A stretch of 64,000 bases of DNA, from the NCBI RefSeq assembly GCF_020740795.1, contig NC_067282.1:54443290-54507289 (forward strand), written 5' to 3'. A model generated the notes under the pieces. The model saw only the letters and a list, made by a program, of their open reading frames with translations. It was not told the origin of the DNA and ran no database searches. The stretch is from Apus apus (taxonomy: Eukaryota; Chordata; Aves; Apodiformes; Apodidae). Shown one piece after another: positions 38,779 to 64,000 of this stretch. Made by a program: the position numbers and the translations under genes. The number at the start of each line of letters is the position of its first letter. The first letter of the stretch is position 1.

Positions 38779-40542
38779 GTAAACAACCTCGAAATCCCAC
38801 CTGGCTACCATAACAACCCTTGCACAGCAGCTCCTTACTGTGGCACCCCTGGCACCTTGCAGACTAGCTAGCAGTCAGTGCTGATGCTGCTGATGGCAGG
38901 ACAGCAAACTCCTGCAAGGCCTTGTCTACCCACTTTTTCAGATGAAAGGAAAACTGATGTCTGCAGGGAAGCTCTTTAAAGATTTCCTGAAAAATGATTT
39001 TATGTATCTTGTATATTGCCTTTGCTGCTGGCCATTGCACAGCTTTAGTAGGACGTGTAGCTCTTGCAGGGCTCTTCCAAGGACTCATCCCCAGGAAAAC
39101 ACATCCAGAACCCTCCTAACCTGCAGCCTTCTCTCCGTGCTATGTGCCCTTGCTGCCCTGATCCTCCACCCATTACACACCTCTCAACTTTACAGCAGCC
39201 TGCTTCTATATATCACCAGGATGACTACAGAAGTGGTCACTACTCCCTCCACACCTGCTCCTCCCTCCCAGCTAAGTGTTGGGGGAGGAAATGGAAAAGA
39301 ACAAAGGATGTTTTTTTTCTCTGAGTTGGGCTCCAGGGTACATTTTCTGCAGGTTGGTATCCCACGGCAGACAGAAAAAGAAATCTCTCCCCTCTTTTCT
39401 TGGCACACAGAAGGTGAGGAATGCAGGCAGTTTCCCTGTAGTGCTAAACACAATAGGCTGTCACAACAGCACATGTGCCCTTGCTGCAGGGGACTGTGTG
39501 CTCATAGGTCGTGTGCCAGTTCCTGGACACCACTTAGCAGTAAATTTCAGATGCAGATGTGCACTGAGGTTTCTAAATACAGTTCATGAACAATTCAAGT
39601 AAGCTAATCCCTTGGTGAGACAGCTTACCTGGCAAGTATTTCTGTGTGGTATAAAGTCTTGCAGTTATGTTAGATGAACGCTGGAGATGGAAACACAAAG
39701 TAACTAGTGTAACCAGTGATGCTAAGCAAAGATGTGGGCAGGTAACTGAATGTGGGTGACCCACAACTGGACAAGTCACTGCACACAGCTGGGCATGTAA
39801 AATGGAAATAAACCACATTGGATTAAAGTGCACATTAAGGAGGGACACCATGGGCTTGCTGCAGCCAAAGGGAAACTTCATGCTGTTTTCAATGGATGTT
39901 GGGCACCATCCTGTGCTTTTTCTTCCCTCCCCTTCTTACTGTAAAAACTGCTATGAAAAAAATAACTCCAAGCACTCCCTATCTTTCATGCTAAAGCACA
40001 GAAAGCTAGGCATGCTTCAAGTATTTCTCAAAATTATTAACTATCCATCAACAAATATAATCTGTAATGGTATTCTTCATCTAAGCATAGCTTGTAAGTG
40101 AAAGTATGTAGATGGTTACAGTTAGGCAAAGAAAATCCAGAAATGAAAAGCAGGCATCATTAAAAGGTGTCGCAGTTCAAGTTATTGAGCATAATTTCAG
40201 TGTCCAAGAAATGAAATATCCATTTATTTTTTGGCATAAGATTTCTGACATCCTAAGCTCTTTGTTTCTTCAACTTTAGAAGCTAGATTTTGAAAATTAC
40301 ATCACTCCTGAATTTTCCTGGGAGTTGAAATGCAAATATAAACTGCATTCCAGCTGACATGCAAGTACCACATCATTTGACACAGAGAAAATGAAACATT
40401 TTTGCTAAGTCCGTCTTCTGTTACGACTTCCGTGCATGTTATAATACAAGTGGGAATGCAAATGTTATTAGTTTCCAAAAAACTCATCCTTCCACAAACA
40501 AAATAAAGCAGTTTTTTGATGAGTACTGCAAGTTTAATGAAA
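38779..40542. other. Intergenic; contains a 215-codon open frame
   Basis: No recognised repeat or gene. The plus strand holds an open frame of 215 codons at 38942-39589, the longest in the window outside mobile elements. Other frames here are also stop-poor because GC is raised, and I recognise no domain, so I do not call a CDS. See findings. Confidence 0.5.
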
Positions 40543-42020
40543 GATCATAGAATCAGAGAATCACAGAATGCCAGGTTGGAAGGCACCTCAAGGATCATCT
40601 GGTCCAACCTTTCTAGGTACTGCTATCGTTTATATGAGGTGGCTGAGCATCCTGTCAAGCTGAAACTTAAAACTGCCCAATGTGGGGGAATCTACCACTT
40701 CCCTTGGGAGACTGTTCTAATGTTCAATTGTTCTCATGGTCAAAAATTTACCTCTTGTGTCCAATCAGAATCTCCTCTGGACCAACTTGTGCCCATTACC
40801 CCTTGTCTTTTCCATGTGACTCCTTGTAAATGGGGAGTCTCCATCTTCTTGGTAGCCACATTTAAGCACTGGGACATGATAATGAGGTCTCCCCTAAGCC
40901 TTCTCTTCTCCAGGCTGAACAAACCCAGTTTTCTCAGCCTCTCCACATATGCCAGGTCCTCCAGTCCTCTAGTCATCCTTGTGGCCCTTCTCTGGACCCT
41001 CTCGAGCCTGTCCACATCCTTTTTGTAGAGCAGAGACCAAAACTGAATGCAATTCTCCCCGTGTGGGCTGACAAGTGCCAAGTAGAGTGGGATGATGACT
41101 TCTTTATCTCTGCTGGTGATGCCCTTGTTGATGCAGCCCAGCATCCTGGTGGCTTTCTTTGCCACTGCAGCAGCACACTGTTCACTCATGTTGAGCCTGT
41201 TATCCACCCAGACCCCCAGGTCCATTTCCACAGGGCTGCTCTCCAGCCAGGTGGATCCCAGTCTGAACTGCACTCCTGGGTATGTGTTCTCAGGTGTAAG
41301 ACCTTACACTTCTCTCTATTGAACTTCATAAGGTTCCTGACAGCCCGCTCCTCCAGTCTGTCCAGGTCATCCTGGAGGGTGGCTTTCCCTTCCGGAGTGT
41401 CAACCTCTCTGCTAATTTTGGTGTTGTCAGCAAACTTCATCAGGGTGCTCTTGATCCCAACATTCAGGTCACTTATGAAGATGTTAAACAACATTGGGCC
41501 CAATGTTGATCCCTGGGGAACCCCACTTGTAACCTGTTGCCAGTTTGAGGAGGAACTATTTACTATCACCCTCTCCCCACCCACCATGCAGAGCACTTGT
41601 CAAGGCCGTAACAAGTCAGTTTCTCCAGGAGGAGGCTGTGGGAGACCGTATCAAAAGCCTTAGAGAAGTCTAGGTAGAAAATGTCCACCACTTGCCCTGC
41701 ATCAACCAAGTTACTTTGTCGTAGAAGGTGATCAGGTTCGTCAAGCATGATTTGCCCCTGGTAAATCCATGTTGACCTTTCCCAATCAGGCACTTCAATT
41801 GACTTGTGACAGTCCCCGGGAAGATTTGCTTCATGACTTTCCCAGGGACTGAAGTGAGGCTAATGGTTCTGTAATTACCTGGGTCCTCCTTTGGATCCTT
41901 CTTATAGATGGGGATGACATTAGCCTTCCTCCCATCTTCATGGATGTCTCCTGATCTCCACAACTGCTCAAATATTATGGAGAGGGGCTTTGCAGTGATA
42001 CATCTCAACACATCTCTTGT
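40543..42020 (-). mobile_element. CR1 LINE, 1.5 kb, 5'-truncated
   Basis: A minus-strand CR1 whose 3' end (complement of GATCATAGAATCAGAGAATC) is at 40543 and whose 5' truncation is near 42020. Parts in order: AKPLSIIFEQLWRSGDIHED near 41990, KKDPKEDPGNYRTISLTSVP near 41890, GQHGFTRGKSCLTNL near 41770, FYLDFSKAFDTVSHSLL near 41660, GVPQGSTLGPMLFNIFISDL near 41510, then the palm and the C-terminal RT near 40750-41270. The catalytic FADD reads FADN, and the frame is broken at least twice, so it is inactive. The 3' segment differs from the other CR1 copies here, indicating another subfamily. Confidence 0.93.
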
Positions 42021-42076
42021 CACGGAATGATTCTATAGACTTCTTGTTACCGCGGTATCTAAATACTGTATAACAC

Positions 42077-42095
42077 AATAAATAAATAAATAAAT
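42077..42095. repeat. (AATA)n microsatellite
   Basis: Four to five perfect AATA units, directly visible. Confidence 0.85.
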
Positions 42096-42126
42096 GTCTA
42101 CCCCAAAGATGATCAACCTACTAATG

Positions 42127-42141
42127 TTGTGTGTGTGTGTG
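42127..42141. repeat. (GT)n microsatellite
   Basis: Seven GT dinucleotides, directly visible. Confidence 0.85.
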
Positions 42142-43501
42142 CAGAAGGCCAATGTAAAGTAATGTTAGCCCTCTAGTGTTAAAAAAGTGTTTCAAATTGT
42201 CATAATTCTGCAATACTGTAGTATAAGGCTCAGCTATTTAAAATCGTTGAATTTCTGACTGTCTGGCCCTGGGGAACATAATGTTTGGTCAGAACTGTGG
42301 ATGACCAAACATATATTAAAACACAGTGGCTTGACTGGCTCAGAAAAGCAGTCTTATGGATCATACCAAGACCTTTTCCTCCTGAAAAGCACTGATTTAC
42401 TTTAAAGAAGAAAGACTTTGTGAAAGCAACTGAAGCCCAAGCTGAGTGTTTATGTTCCTGGAGCAAATTACCCCAAACTGTCCAGCAATGTTTTGTGGTA
42501 ATGTGGTTGGAGTGGCCCAGGGCAGAGCTGGGACTGTGCTAGCATGGCTGCTCAGGGTGTTGGGTGCAAGCCACTCCTGAGACAGCTTTTATTTAGCACC
42601 TCAGCTGCTTTCATAAGAAAGCCCCCCCTAAAAGCAAAGGAGTTACAACCATAATTAAGGGTGCAGTTTTAAACCCAATTAAGAGGGCTGATGTGTAGAC
42701 CTGTGGGAGCACTCTTGCCATTAGAATAAACCCAAGGTTATTTGGGTTTTAGCACAGATCAATAGTAAAAAATCTTTAAACTGAAAAAAGCATTTCCACA
42801 GGTATTCAAACTGATTTAGAGAAATCAATTTGTAACAATAGGTTAATTTTAAGCTAGTGTAACTTCCTCATGTAGATAAGCCCATACAGATACATGTTGA
42901 ATTGATGTATGTATATAAAGTTGAAACAGATCTACAGGCAAAGATCAGAGAACTGTTATTGCTGTTGCTGATCCAATTAAGATGAAGGTTTTTAATACCT
43001 GGATTTTAAAAACTAGAGTATTTGACTGAACTCAGAAAAAGAAGCAATCAGGTCAAGAGTTAAATCGACTGAGTTCAAGGCATGATAATTTCCTCTGGGA
43101 GAAGCCCTGGAGCTGGCTACAAGCAACTGTTTTTGAGACCTTACTCACAGCAGCTAAACCAGTTCACTGGATCACATCCTCGGGAGTGTTTACAGCACAG
43201 GCGTGGATGAATTGCAGGTCTAACATCACCTACCTGGAAGTTTTGGCAGAGAAGCTTGAGCAAGCCTTGCTGTGCCTGTTGGCTGCTCTTGGCTGCCCAA
43301 GCACCGTGGTGCCAGAGGTGCCCCTCTCCCAGCCAAGCAGTCAGAGGGGCTCTGCATCTGCTCAGCCTCTGCTGAGGACAGCTTTGACTCCCTTCCACCA
43401 GCAGGCCAGCTGGGGACAGATGTGCCTACTGGGGCACTGGGAAAATAATCACCATGTGTCTGGTCATGTTGGAGGACTTGGCAGATGAGGAGGAAAAGTG
43501 A

Positions 43502-43520
43502 TTTTTTTTTTTTTTTTTTT
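43502..43520. repeat. Poly-T run
   Basis: Nineteen consecutive T residues. Confidence 0.9.
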
Positions 43521-43742
43521 CTTGGTGACATTCAGTTTGTGAAATATTTGAAATGTTTGGGAAGAAGACCTGCAGTGTTGTCAGCAAACCAATGTTTTGA
43601 CTGAAACAATTCCAGCAAATAGAGCAAAATGGTAATTGTTGTGCATACTGATCACAAAGGCAGTGCTCCTCTTCTTCCTGCATGCCATTATTCTGTATGG
43701 CATCATTCTTATGCCAGATACAAAAATCTACAGGAAGCATAG

Positions 43743-44335
43743 AATAGAATCATAGAATGCTTAAGCCTGGAAGGGACCTTAAAGATTATGACATTCCAAC
43801 CCCCCTGCTATGAGCAGGGACACCTCACACTAGACCAGGCTGCACAAAGCCTCATCTAACCTGGCCTTAAACACCTCCAGGGAGGGGGCATCTAAAACTT
43901 CCCCAGGCAATCTATTCCAGCACCTTACTATCCTCATGGTGAAGAATTTCTTCCAGATGTCTAACCTAAATCTCCCCTCTCTCAGTTTAAAACCATTACC
44001 CCTTGTCCCATCATTGCCCTCTCTGATGAAAAGCCCCTCCCCACTTTCCTGTAGCCCCTTCAGGTACTGCAAGGCTGCTGTAAGGTGTCCCTGGAGTCTC
44101 CTCTTCTCCAGGCTGAACAGCCCCAACTCTCTCAGCCTGTCTTCATAGCAGAGGTGCTCCAGCCCTCTGATCATCTCGGTGGCCCTTCTCTGGACCCTCT
44201 CCAACAGCTCCATGTCTTTCCTGTGCTGGGGGCACAGGAGCTCTATGCAGCATTCCAGGTGCAGTATCCCAGTTTGGGCTGCAAGCACACATTGTTCATC
44301 TTCAGTTTTTCATCCACCAGACTGAACTTTTTCCT
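43743..44335 (-). mobile_element. CR1 LINE 3' fragment with internal deletion
   Basis: A minus-strand CR1 with its 3' end near 43743 (complement of ATAGAATCATAGAATG). Reading from the 5' side: LVDEKLKMNNVCLQPK near 44325-44280, then directly a segment equivalent to [12 protein letters not shown], meaning roughly 100 bases normally between them are missing. It continues through [59 protein letters not shown] and a stop near 43830. The 152-codon frame at 43830-44288 is this transposon remnant, not a host gene. Confidence 0.93.
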
Positions 44336-47329
44336 GGTGAACTTAGAAAAAAAATAACCTGGGAGAGCTTTTGTGCATGATAAAAATTCGTGAGGAAAAT
44401 TTTTGTTGACCGAAGTATTGACAACTTTTAAGTCCAATACAGGAAACAGCTTCTGACAACATTTTAAACTAAAAGTCAAGACAAAACCCCTTCACTTAAA
44501 AGCTGAGGTGCACATGAGAAATGGACACATTAAGGAAAAGGTAAAATATTTTTTTGTTTTCTTAGTTCGGTCATAACAACTGAGAAGCTTGTCTTTATGT
44601 AGAAACAGATTATTTTTATTGTTTTTCCCAAGTAGCTACTAAAATGAACCAAAAAAACCAAACCCCAGACCCACAGTATATCCTTCTTCTTTTCTATCTT
44701 GTTTAAATGTGCAGTAAACAGACTCCCCAGGCAGTATGAAACAGAAAATCTGAGAGGTGAAAGTACATGATCTGTAGAACATGTAGTTCTGTGGAATGGG
44801 TGCTGAGATAAAAAAGCAAGGCTCATTACCCTTACAAACTGGCACCAGAGATAACACTATAATGAAATCATAACCATGTTGAATCTCGCATTTCTTGGGA
44901 GCATGTACTGAGAAAGCAGAATTGCCAAGGTGCTATCCACCTTGCATGCAGCTGGGGAGCAAAACCTGAAAGAAAACCAGAATACAGGGTGTGAGAAAAG
45001 ATGTGGCATCCAGCTTCTCTGCCAGTGAACTCAAGGACAGACCCTCTTTTCTTACCTTGGTGGATAAATGCACTCACAAACAGCAACCCCACCTAAGTGA
45101 CTGCTATCATGTGGAGGATCCAATTAGAACCTGACTGCTGAAGTCTCTAGGACCCACCAGTTTGTTTCCAACCTTAGAAAAAAAATTCCTGAAACAAAGC
45201 AATGCCCACTGAGACACTGGGGGCTTGTGCCACTGGTGACTGTTGCTTGAATTCAGAAAGCAGAAAAGACTAATGTCAAAAGCTCTTCAGGTTGATGAAG
45301 AGGGTTTTTTTCCCCATTTCTACCTGTACTTAAGACATTTCTTGCACTTCCAGTAAGCTGCCCTTTTATGAAACACAACTTTGCAGGCGCTCAAGTAATT
45401 TATCCAAACTCCCCAGTGTAGATATGAAAGTCAGATAAAAGTATGAAACCAGTGAGGGTATTGGAATAGTTATCTGAAACAGGAACCTGTAGAAGGGGGA
45501 CACAACGCCACTGCCTGTACACTTAGCTCACGGATGGGTTAATAACTTTGTGTTTCATAGAAGACACTGGGCAACAGCTGCTAGTGGGGTCTGACACTAG
45601 CACTCTTGGGATGATGAAGAGGAAGTTAATTGAATACTAGTGAGGCTCCCTTTGTGTTGGCAGAGCAATTGTAGAAATCAGGACAGCCAACTTCACAGCA
45701 TCAGTCCGTGCTTTGTGGTGAGTTCATCTGTAGTGTGACTGAACTGCCTTCAATAGCAGGAATAAACTTAGCCTCCTAAAGTTAAATTCAGGGAGACTGA
45801 GGTAATCCTACTGGTAATTTTGACTGACAGCTCAGGCCACTGCTTGTTTTTAGTTGTGGAAATATTGCAGAAGGAGGGGGATTCTTGGATGGGAGGTTTA
45901 GCACACATCTTGCTTGCTGGTGCTCCACATGTACTGTTTCAACAGAGTGAGCTCTTCTGCTTCAGTTATTCAGGGACATTCTTATCTGCACAATAACAAG
46001 GGCTGTGGGCATCTTGTGAATAAAATTAAAGAACAATAAAAAGATTATTCTCACAAAGTCATTCGCTTGCTTTTGGCATCCAAATCAGCTTCTTTGGCTT
46101 CCCAGAAGCTGTGATACTGGTCTTAGAATGCAGACAATAATGAATGTAATGTTATTTTGAAGATGCTTAAGCCCGATTGGTCCTCATTAATTAAAACAAT
46201 GATGGTATTTTCAGCTTGCCAGATAAAACTACTTTATGTTTTTTAGCTCTTAATTTTGTTGGGTATCTTCCAGTAGCAAATGGTTTCATTTTATTCATTT
46301 CTTCATTACAAAAGCCATTGTCTGAAATCTGACCTGACTTTGGAATGACATTGAGATACATCTTTGCTGCCATTTTTTATTCGAGCACTGACAATATGCA
46401 TTACACTTCTTGTCCACCCAAGCCCTGAAGACTTACAACTTGCTTCCCACGGAACAGAGCTCTCTTACAAGATGAAAAGGAGTAAATTATTTTCAATTTT
46501 ATAGGATAACTCCAGATTTAATCCCAGGAGCCAAAAGCACTGTAGGTAGTAATATTCCCCTGGCATTTTTTTGTTTACCTTTGTCTAGTGTCTGTTCTTG
46601 TTTGAACTTTTCTCTCAGCCTGTCTGGACTGACGCTGATTTCCTGATGCACTCTTTCCTCTGTGTCTCTCCATTGTTTGCACAAGCTGTTTGAACTTCAG
46701 TCATTCCTCAGCTCTCCTCTGCTTCTTCACCTTCATGTGCAAATGTGCATTGGTTGCTCTGCTGCAGAGTAGAGGGTATCACATTGTTTAGTTACATCGG
46801 TGGTGCCACATTGAGGAGGTTTTCACCTTAACCTCGTCACCTGGGTGCTCCAGTATATATTATTTTCATATCTTTGTAACTCCATTTCACCTCCCATATT
46901 TGCAAAAGCAAATCAGGGGAATAAACAGGTGATCAGTACTTTCTTAGAGCCACCTTGCAGGTTAAATTTGGTTGTCCAGGGATCTCTAGTGTTTTGGAAG
47001 ATACTGGAAGGCAGTCTATGAAACCATTACAATCTTTCCACCATGGCTTTCTCCCCGCCACACACACATACATCCAGGCTTGACTCAAAGGCAAAGTGCA
47101 TTAAATAAAACTAACAAATAGTGCTATTTAGTCCATTTGTTGGATGTGACTCTTTGTGGCTTCTTGTGTGTACTGGTGAGGTTGGTTGCTGGGCTTCTTC
47201 AATTAGAAGAGTTTGAAATAATCTCTTTAAATAATTCTGTACAAACCACACGCTTAACTACTATGCAGCATTATCACAGATGAGTCACATACAGCAAATG
47301 CAGTTAGAATGAAAACCAGAGGAGGAATA
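44336..47329. other. Intergenic, downstream of NALCN 3' end
   Basis: About 3 kb with no recognised gene or repeat, lying between a CR1 and the presumed NALCN polyadenylation site. It may contain unrecognised extensions of the NALCN 3' UTR. Confidence 0.5.
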
Positions 47330-47348
47330 TTGCTTCAAGCAACTCACT

Positions 47349-47354
47349 TTTATT
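47349..47354 (-). terminator. Candidate NALCN poly(A) signal AATAAA
   Basis: A canonical hexamer on the minus strand. Cleavage would fall around 47325-47335, and the following sequence includes TGTATGTGACTCATCTGTGA, a plausible GU-rich element. The choice over the more proximal hexamers is inference. Confidence 0.4.
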
Positions 47355-48837
47355 GACAGGGTGCTGTAAGGCAAGGAAAAAATGTTTGCCAGATTTTTTA
47401 AAAAGAAGATTTGCAACAAGACTGATTGAGAAAGATCTGCAGTTCAATATATTATTGAACTTTCAAAGATACTATCCTTTATAAATCAATTATTTTTTTT
47501 TTTTGGTCTATATACAAAAGCTCAAATTAAATGAGCACAAAACAGAACATAAAATAATGGATTTGCAGATGACTTCTTTAGACGGTTCATAATCTGGTAA
47601 ACAAGAGGATGCACACATTCTGTTACTACAGAGTTACAGTTGACTAGATTTAAACTTAAATATATCCGCAAACACATATAAAGAAACCATGAAATACAGA
47701 TGTGCTCAATATGACTGTTTTCAAAAAATATCTAAACCATATTCAACAATACAAAGGGAACGAAACATTGATAGATGGCAAGAAAACTGTGTTTTATGGC
47801 CAAAACTAATTTTGCATTTATGGTGAAGGCATCTGTGAAAACAATACTTTATTCGGACCACTCTACAATAATATTCTGTCCAGAAAACATCACAAAGCAC
47901 TGGCTTTTTTCTCATTTTTAAAGGATATATTTTGACGTGGTGATGTGCATTGAGTGTGAGCCTCTTACAAGATCTCACATCAGGCTATGTTAGAGCAACC
48001 TACCATTTCCATAGGAAACAAGGGTAACAGAAAGGTCCCAGCTATGCTAAAAACCCAGTTGGGGGCCGAGCTACAAAATCTGCAACCTCTTAGTTCTTCC
48101 CTGAAGGAAGGGCACATTTTTACTCTGCATTTTTAGACAGCCTTAAATTCTGAAATGAACAAACTCTGCTGTGTTTCGTAGCTTTTCTTCTCCACCTCTG
48201 TATCTGCGTATCTTTATAGCACTGGCCTTTCACTGGAAAAAACTTTTATGAAAGGGATAGCTGCTTTTTCACCAGCAATAATGTAGCACTATTGGTGCTT
48301 CATACAATAAAAGAAGGCTAACACGTCCAAATGGGATGCATCATGATAAAAGGGACCAAGGTACTTAACCATGGTACAGAATCATGCTTTAGCTTTGCAG
48401 GGCTGTAGCATGAGTAGTAATATGAGTAAGTAAAATTCACTTCTACCTCTGCAGGCAAACTGAACTGTGTTTTAAAAGCCATACAATACTGCTCTGTAAT
48501 TAGAACCCCCAACATGCTATTTTTCATCACAAAGACAAGAAGAAAGTTATCTTATGACTACACAATGAAATGGGACCCAATTAACAGGAGAATAATGACA
48601 CCATACACATATGTAACCAGTATATTCTGAAAATGAAGCATAAACCATGTTTTTCACATGGAGGTCTTTTGCTGGATGCTTAAATGTACAGTTTTCTTCT
48701 TTTTTTTTTCTTTCTGTTTTCTCTATGAAAATCAAACTCTTTGCATAATCAACCAAATCCAGAGATATTTACATTTTAAAAGTCAGTCCTCCACCTTCTA
48801 ATTTTAAAGTGAGTTATCCTATGTCTTGCATATTTAT

Positions 48838-48860
48838 AAAAAAAAAAAAAAAAAAAAAAA
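48838..48860. repeat. Poly-A run (23 A) in the NALCN 3' UTR
   Basis: Twenty-three consecutive A residues on the plus strand, a poly-U in the transcript. Runs of this kind are usually length-polymorphic. Confidence 0.95.
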
Positions 48861-49420
48861 GGTCCAGAAAAAGCTTAGAATTGTAATTCAGCATCTGTAC
48901 TTTGTAAAAATACTTCCCTTGAACATGAAGTCAGTGCTGACCTCTTCAGGTCATCAGTGAATAATAAAATCTTTCTCAAGACAAGTTTCTAAATAAGAAC
49001 TGAGGGAAAACACAAGAAGAAAAATACGTTACCCCTGTATTGGAAAGTGTTGCCCCTTTTAAAGTACAGTATAGGTTGAAGAAAAACACAGATGTGTGTA
49101 TATCAAAATACATTTTCATTACATAGCTACAGAACATAGGAAATCTTTCAATGCTCTGTCTGCTAAAGGCAATATAGTCTCTCTGGCTTTATTAGTACTG
49201 CTATTGTATACAGGTCTCTTAAAGTACAGTTAGTACCTATAGAGGTTAATTCTAACACATAAGTGTGTGCTATGCTTCATATGGCAGAAGGATAAGCATC
49301 CAAAAATTTATGACACTGCTTTTAAAGAAATCATACATCACACAACATCTTCAATTCTAAACATAGAAAATCAGATTGTACTTGAAGTGGTTGTTGTTCC
49401 AGTATAACTTAATTCTTTTC

Positions 49421-64000
<14,580 letters not shown>

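Larger units (their letters stand above)
42021..43742. other. Intergenic between two CR1 copies
   Basis: No gene recognised. It holds an (AATA)n and a (GT)n microsatellite close to the truncated 5' end of the neighbouring CR1, and a T run at 43502-43520. The segment at 43130-43480 is moderately GC-rich and stop-poor in several frames but shows no family resemblance. Confidence 0.55.
47330..49420 (-). other. NALCN: NALCN 3' UTR (probable extent)
   Basis: The AT-rich sequence that follows the NALCN stop codon on the minus strand. The stop side (49420) is certain. The distal end is inferred from an AATAAA at 47354-47349 followed by TG-rich sequence, giving a 3' UTR of about 2.1 kb. Other AATAAA hexamers at 47853-47848 and 49193-49188 could give shorter forms. 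A 23-base A run on the plus strand (48838-48860) would appear as a U run in the mRNA. Confidence 0.55.

Noticed and set aside
40740..42023. Several minus-strand frames of 117-177 codons
   Set aside because: Consecutive pieces of one broken CR1 ORF2 with a mutated FADD motif.
43830..44288. 152-codon minus-strand frame
   Set aside because: CR1 C-terminal RT with an internal deletion.

Overview
The window is bird nuclear DNA. The evidence is several CR1 (chicken-repeat-1) LINE fragments with the 3' ending ATTCTATGATTCTATGA, a solo LTR of a type I associate with neoavian/passerine genomes, no mammalian Alu/L1, and one intron-containing vertebrate gene. I cannot name the species. The base composition is AT-rich and CpG-poor.

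Right part (about 47.3-64 kb), minus strand: the last ten coding exons and the probable 3' UTR of NALCN, the sodium leak channel. The exons join in frame with GT-AG introns to 443 codons plus stop. They cover repeat-IV S4, S5, the pore loop with the selectivity-filter glutamate, S6, and the whole cytoplasmic C-terminal tail. The gene continues off the right edge. Its introns hold a CR1 nested inside an oppositely oriented CR1 (56.2-57.5 kb) and a solo LTR of about 1 kb antisense to the gene (59.25-60.24 kb).

Left part (1-47.3 kb): no recognisable protein-coding gene. In mammals the region 3' of NALCN is a long gene-poor interval before TMTC4, and this looks the same. It holds a CR1 interrupted by a younger 2-kb CR1 (3.3-6.1 kb), single CR1 copies (24.1 kb plus; 38.5 kb plus; 40.5-42.0 kb minus; 43.7-44.3 kb minus), simple repeats and a few GC-rich patches. 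Most open frames here are either CR1 reverse-transcriptase remnants or short chance frames.

No new gene system is evident. The observations most worth checking are an exon-like block on the minus strand at 22155-22291 (branch point, pyrimidine tract, acceptor, 45-codon open basic frame, good donor, locally raised CpG), a perfect 26-bp direct repeat 629 bp apart near 21.1/21.7 kb, and a perfect 12-bp-arm hairpin at 17.3 kb.
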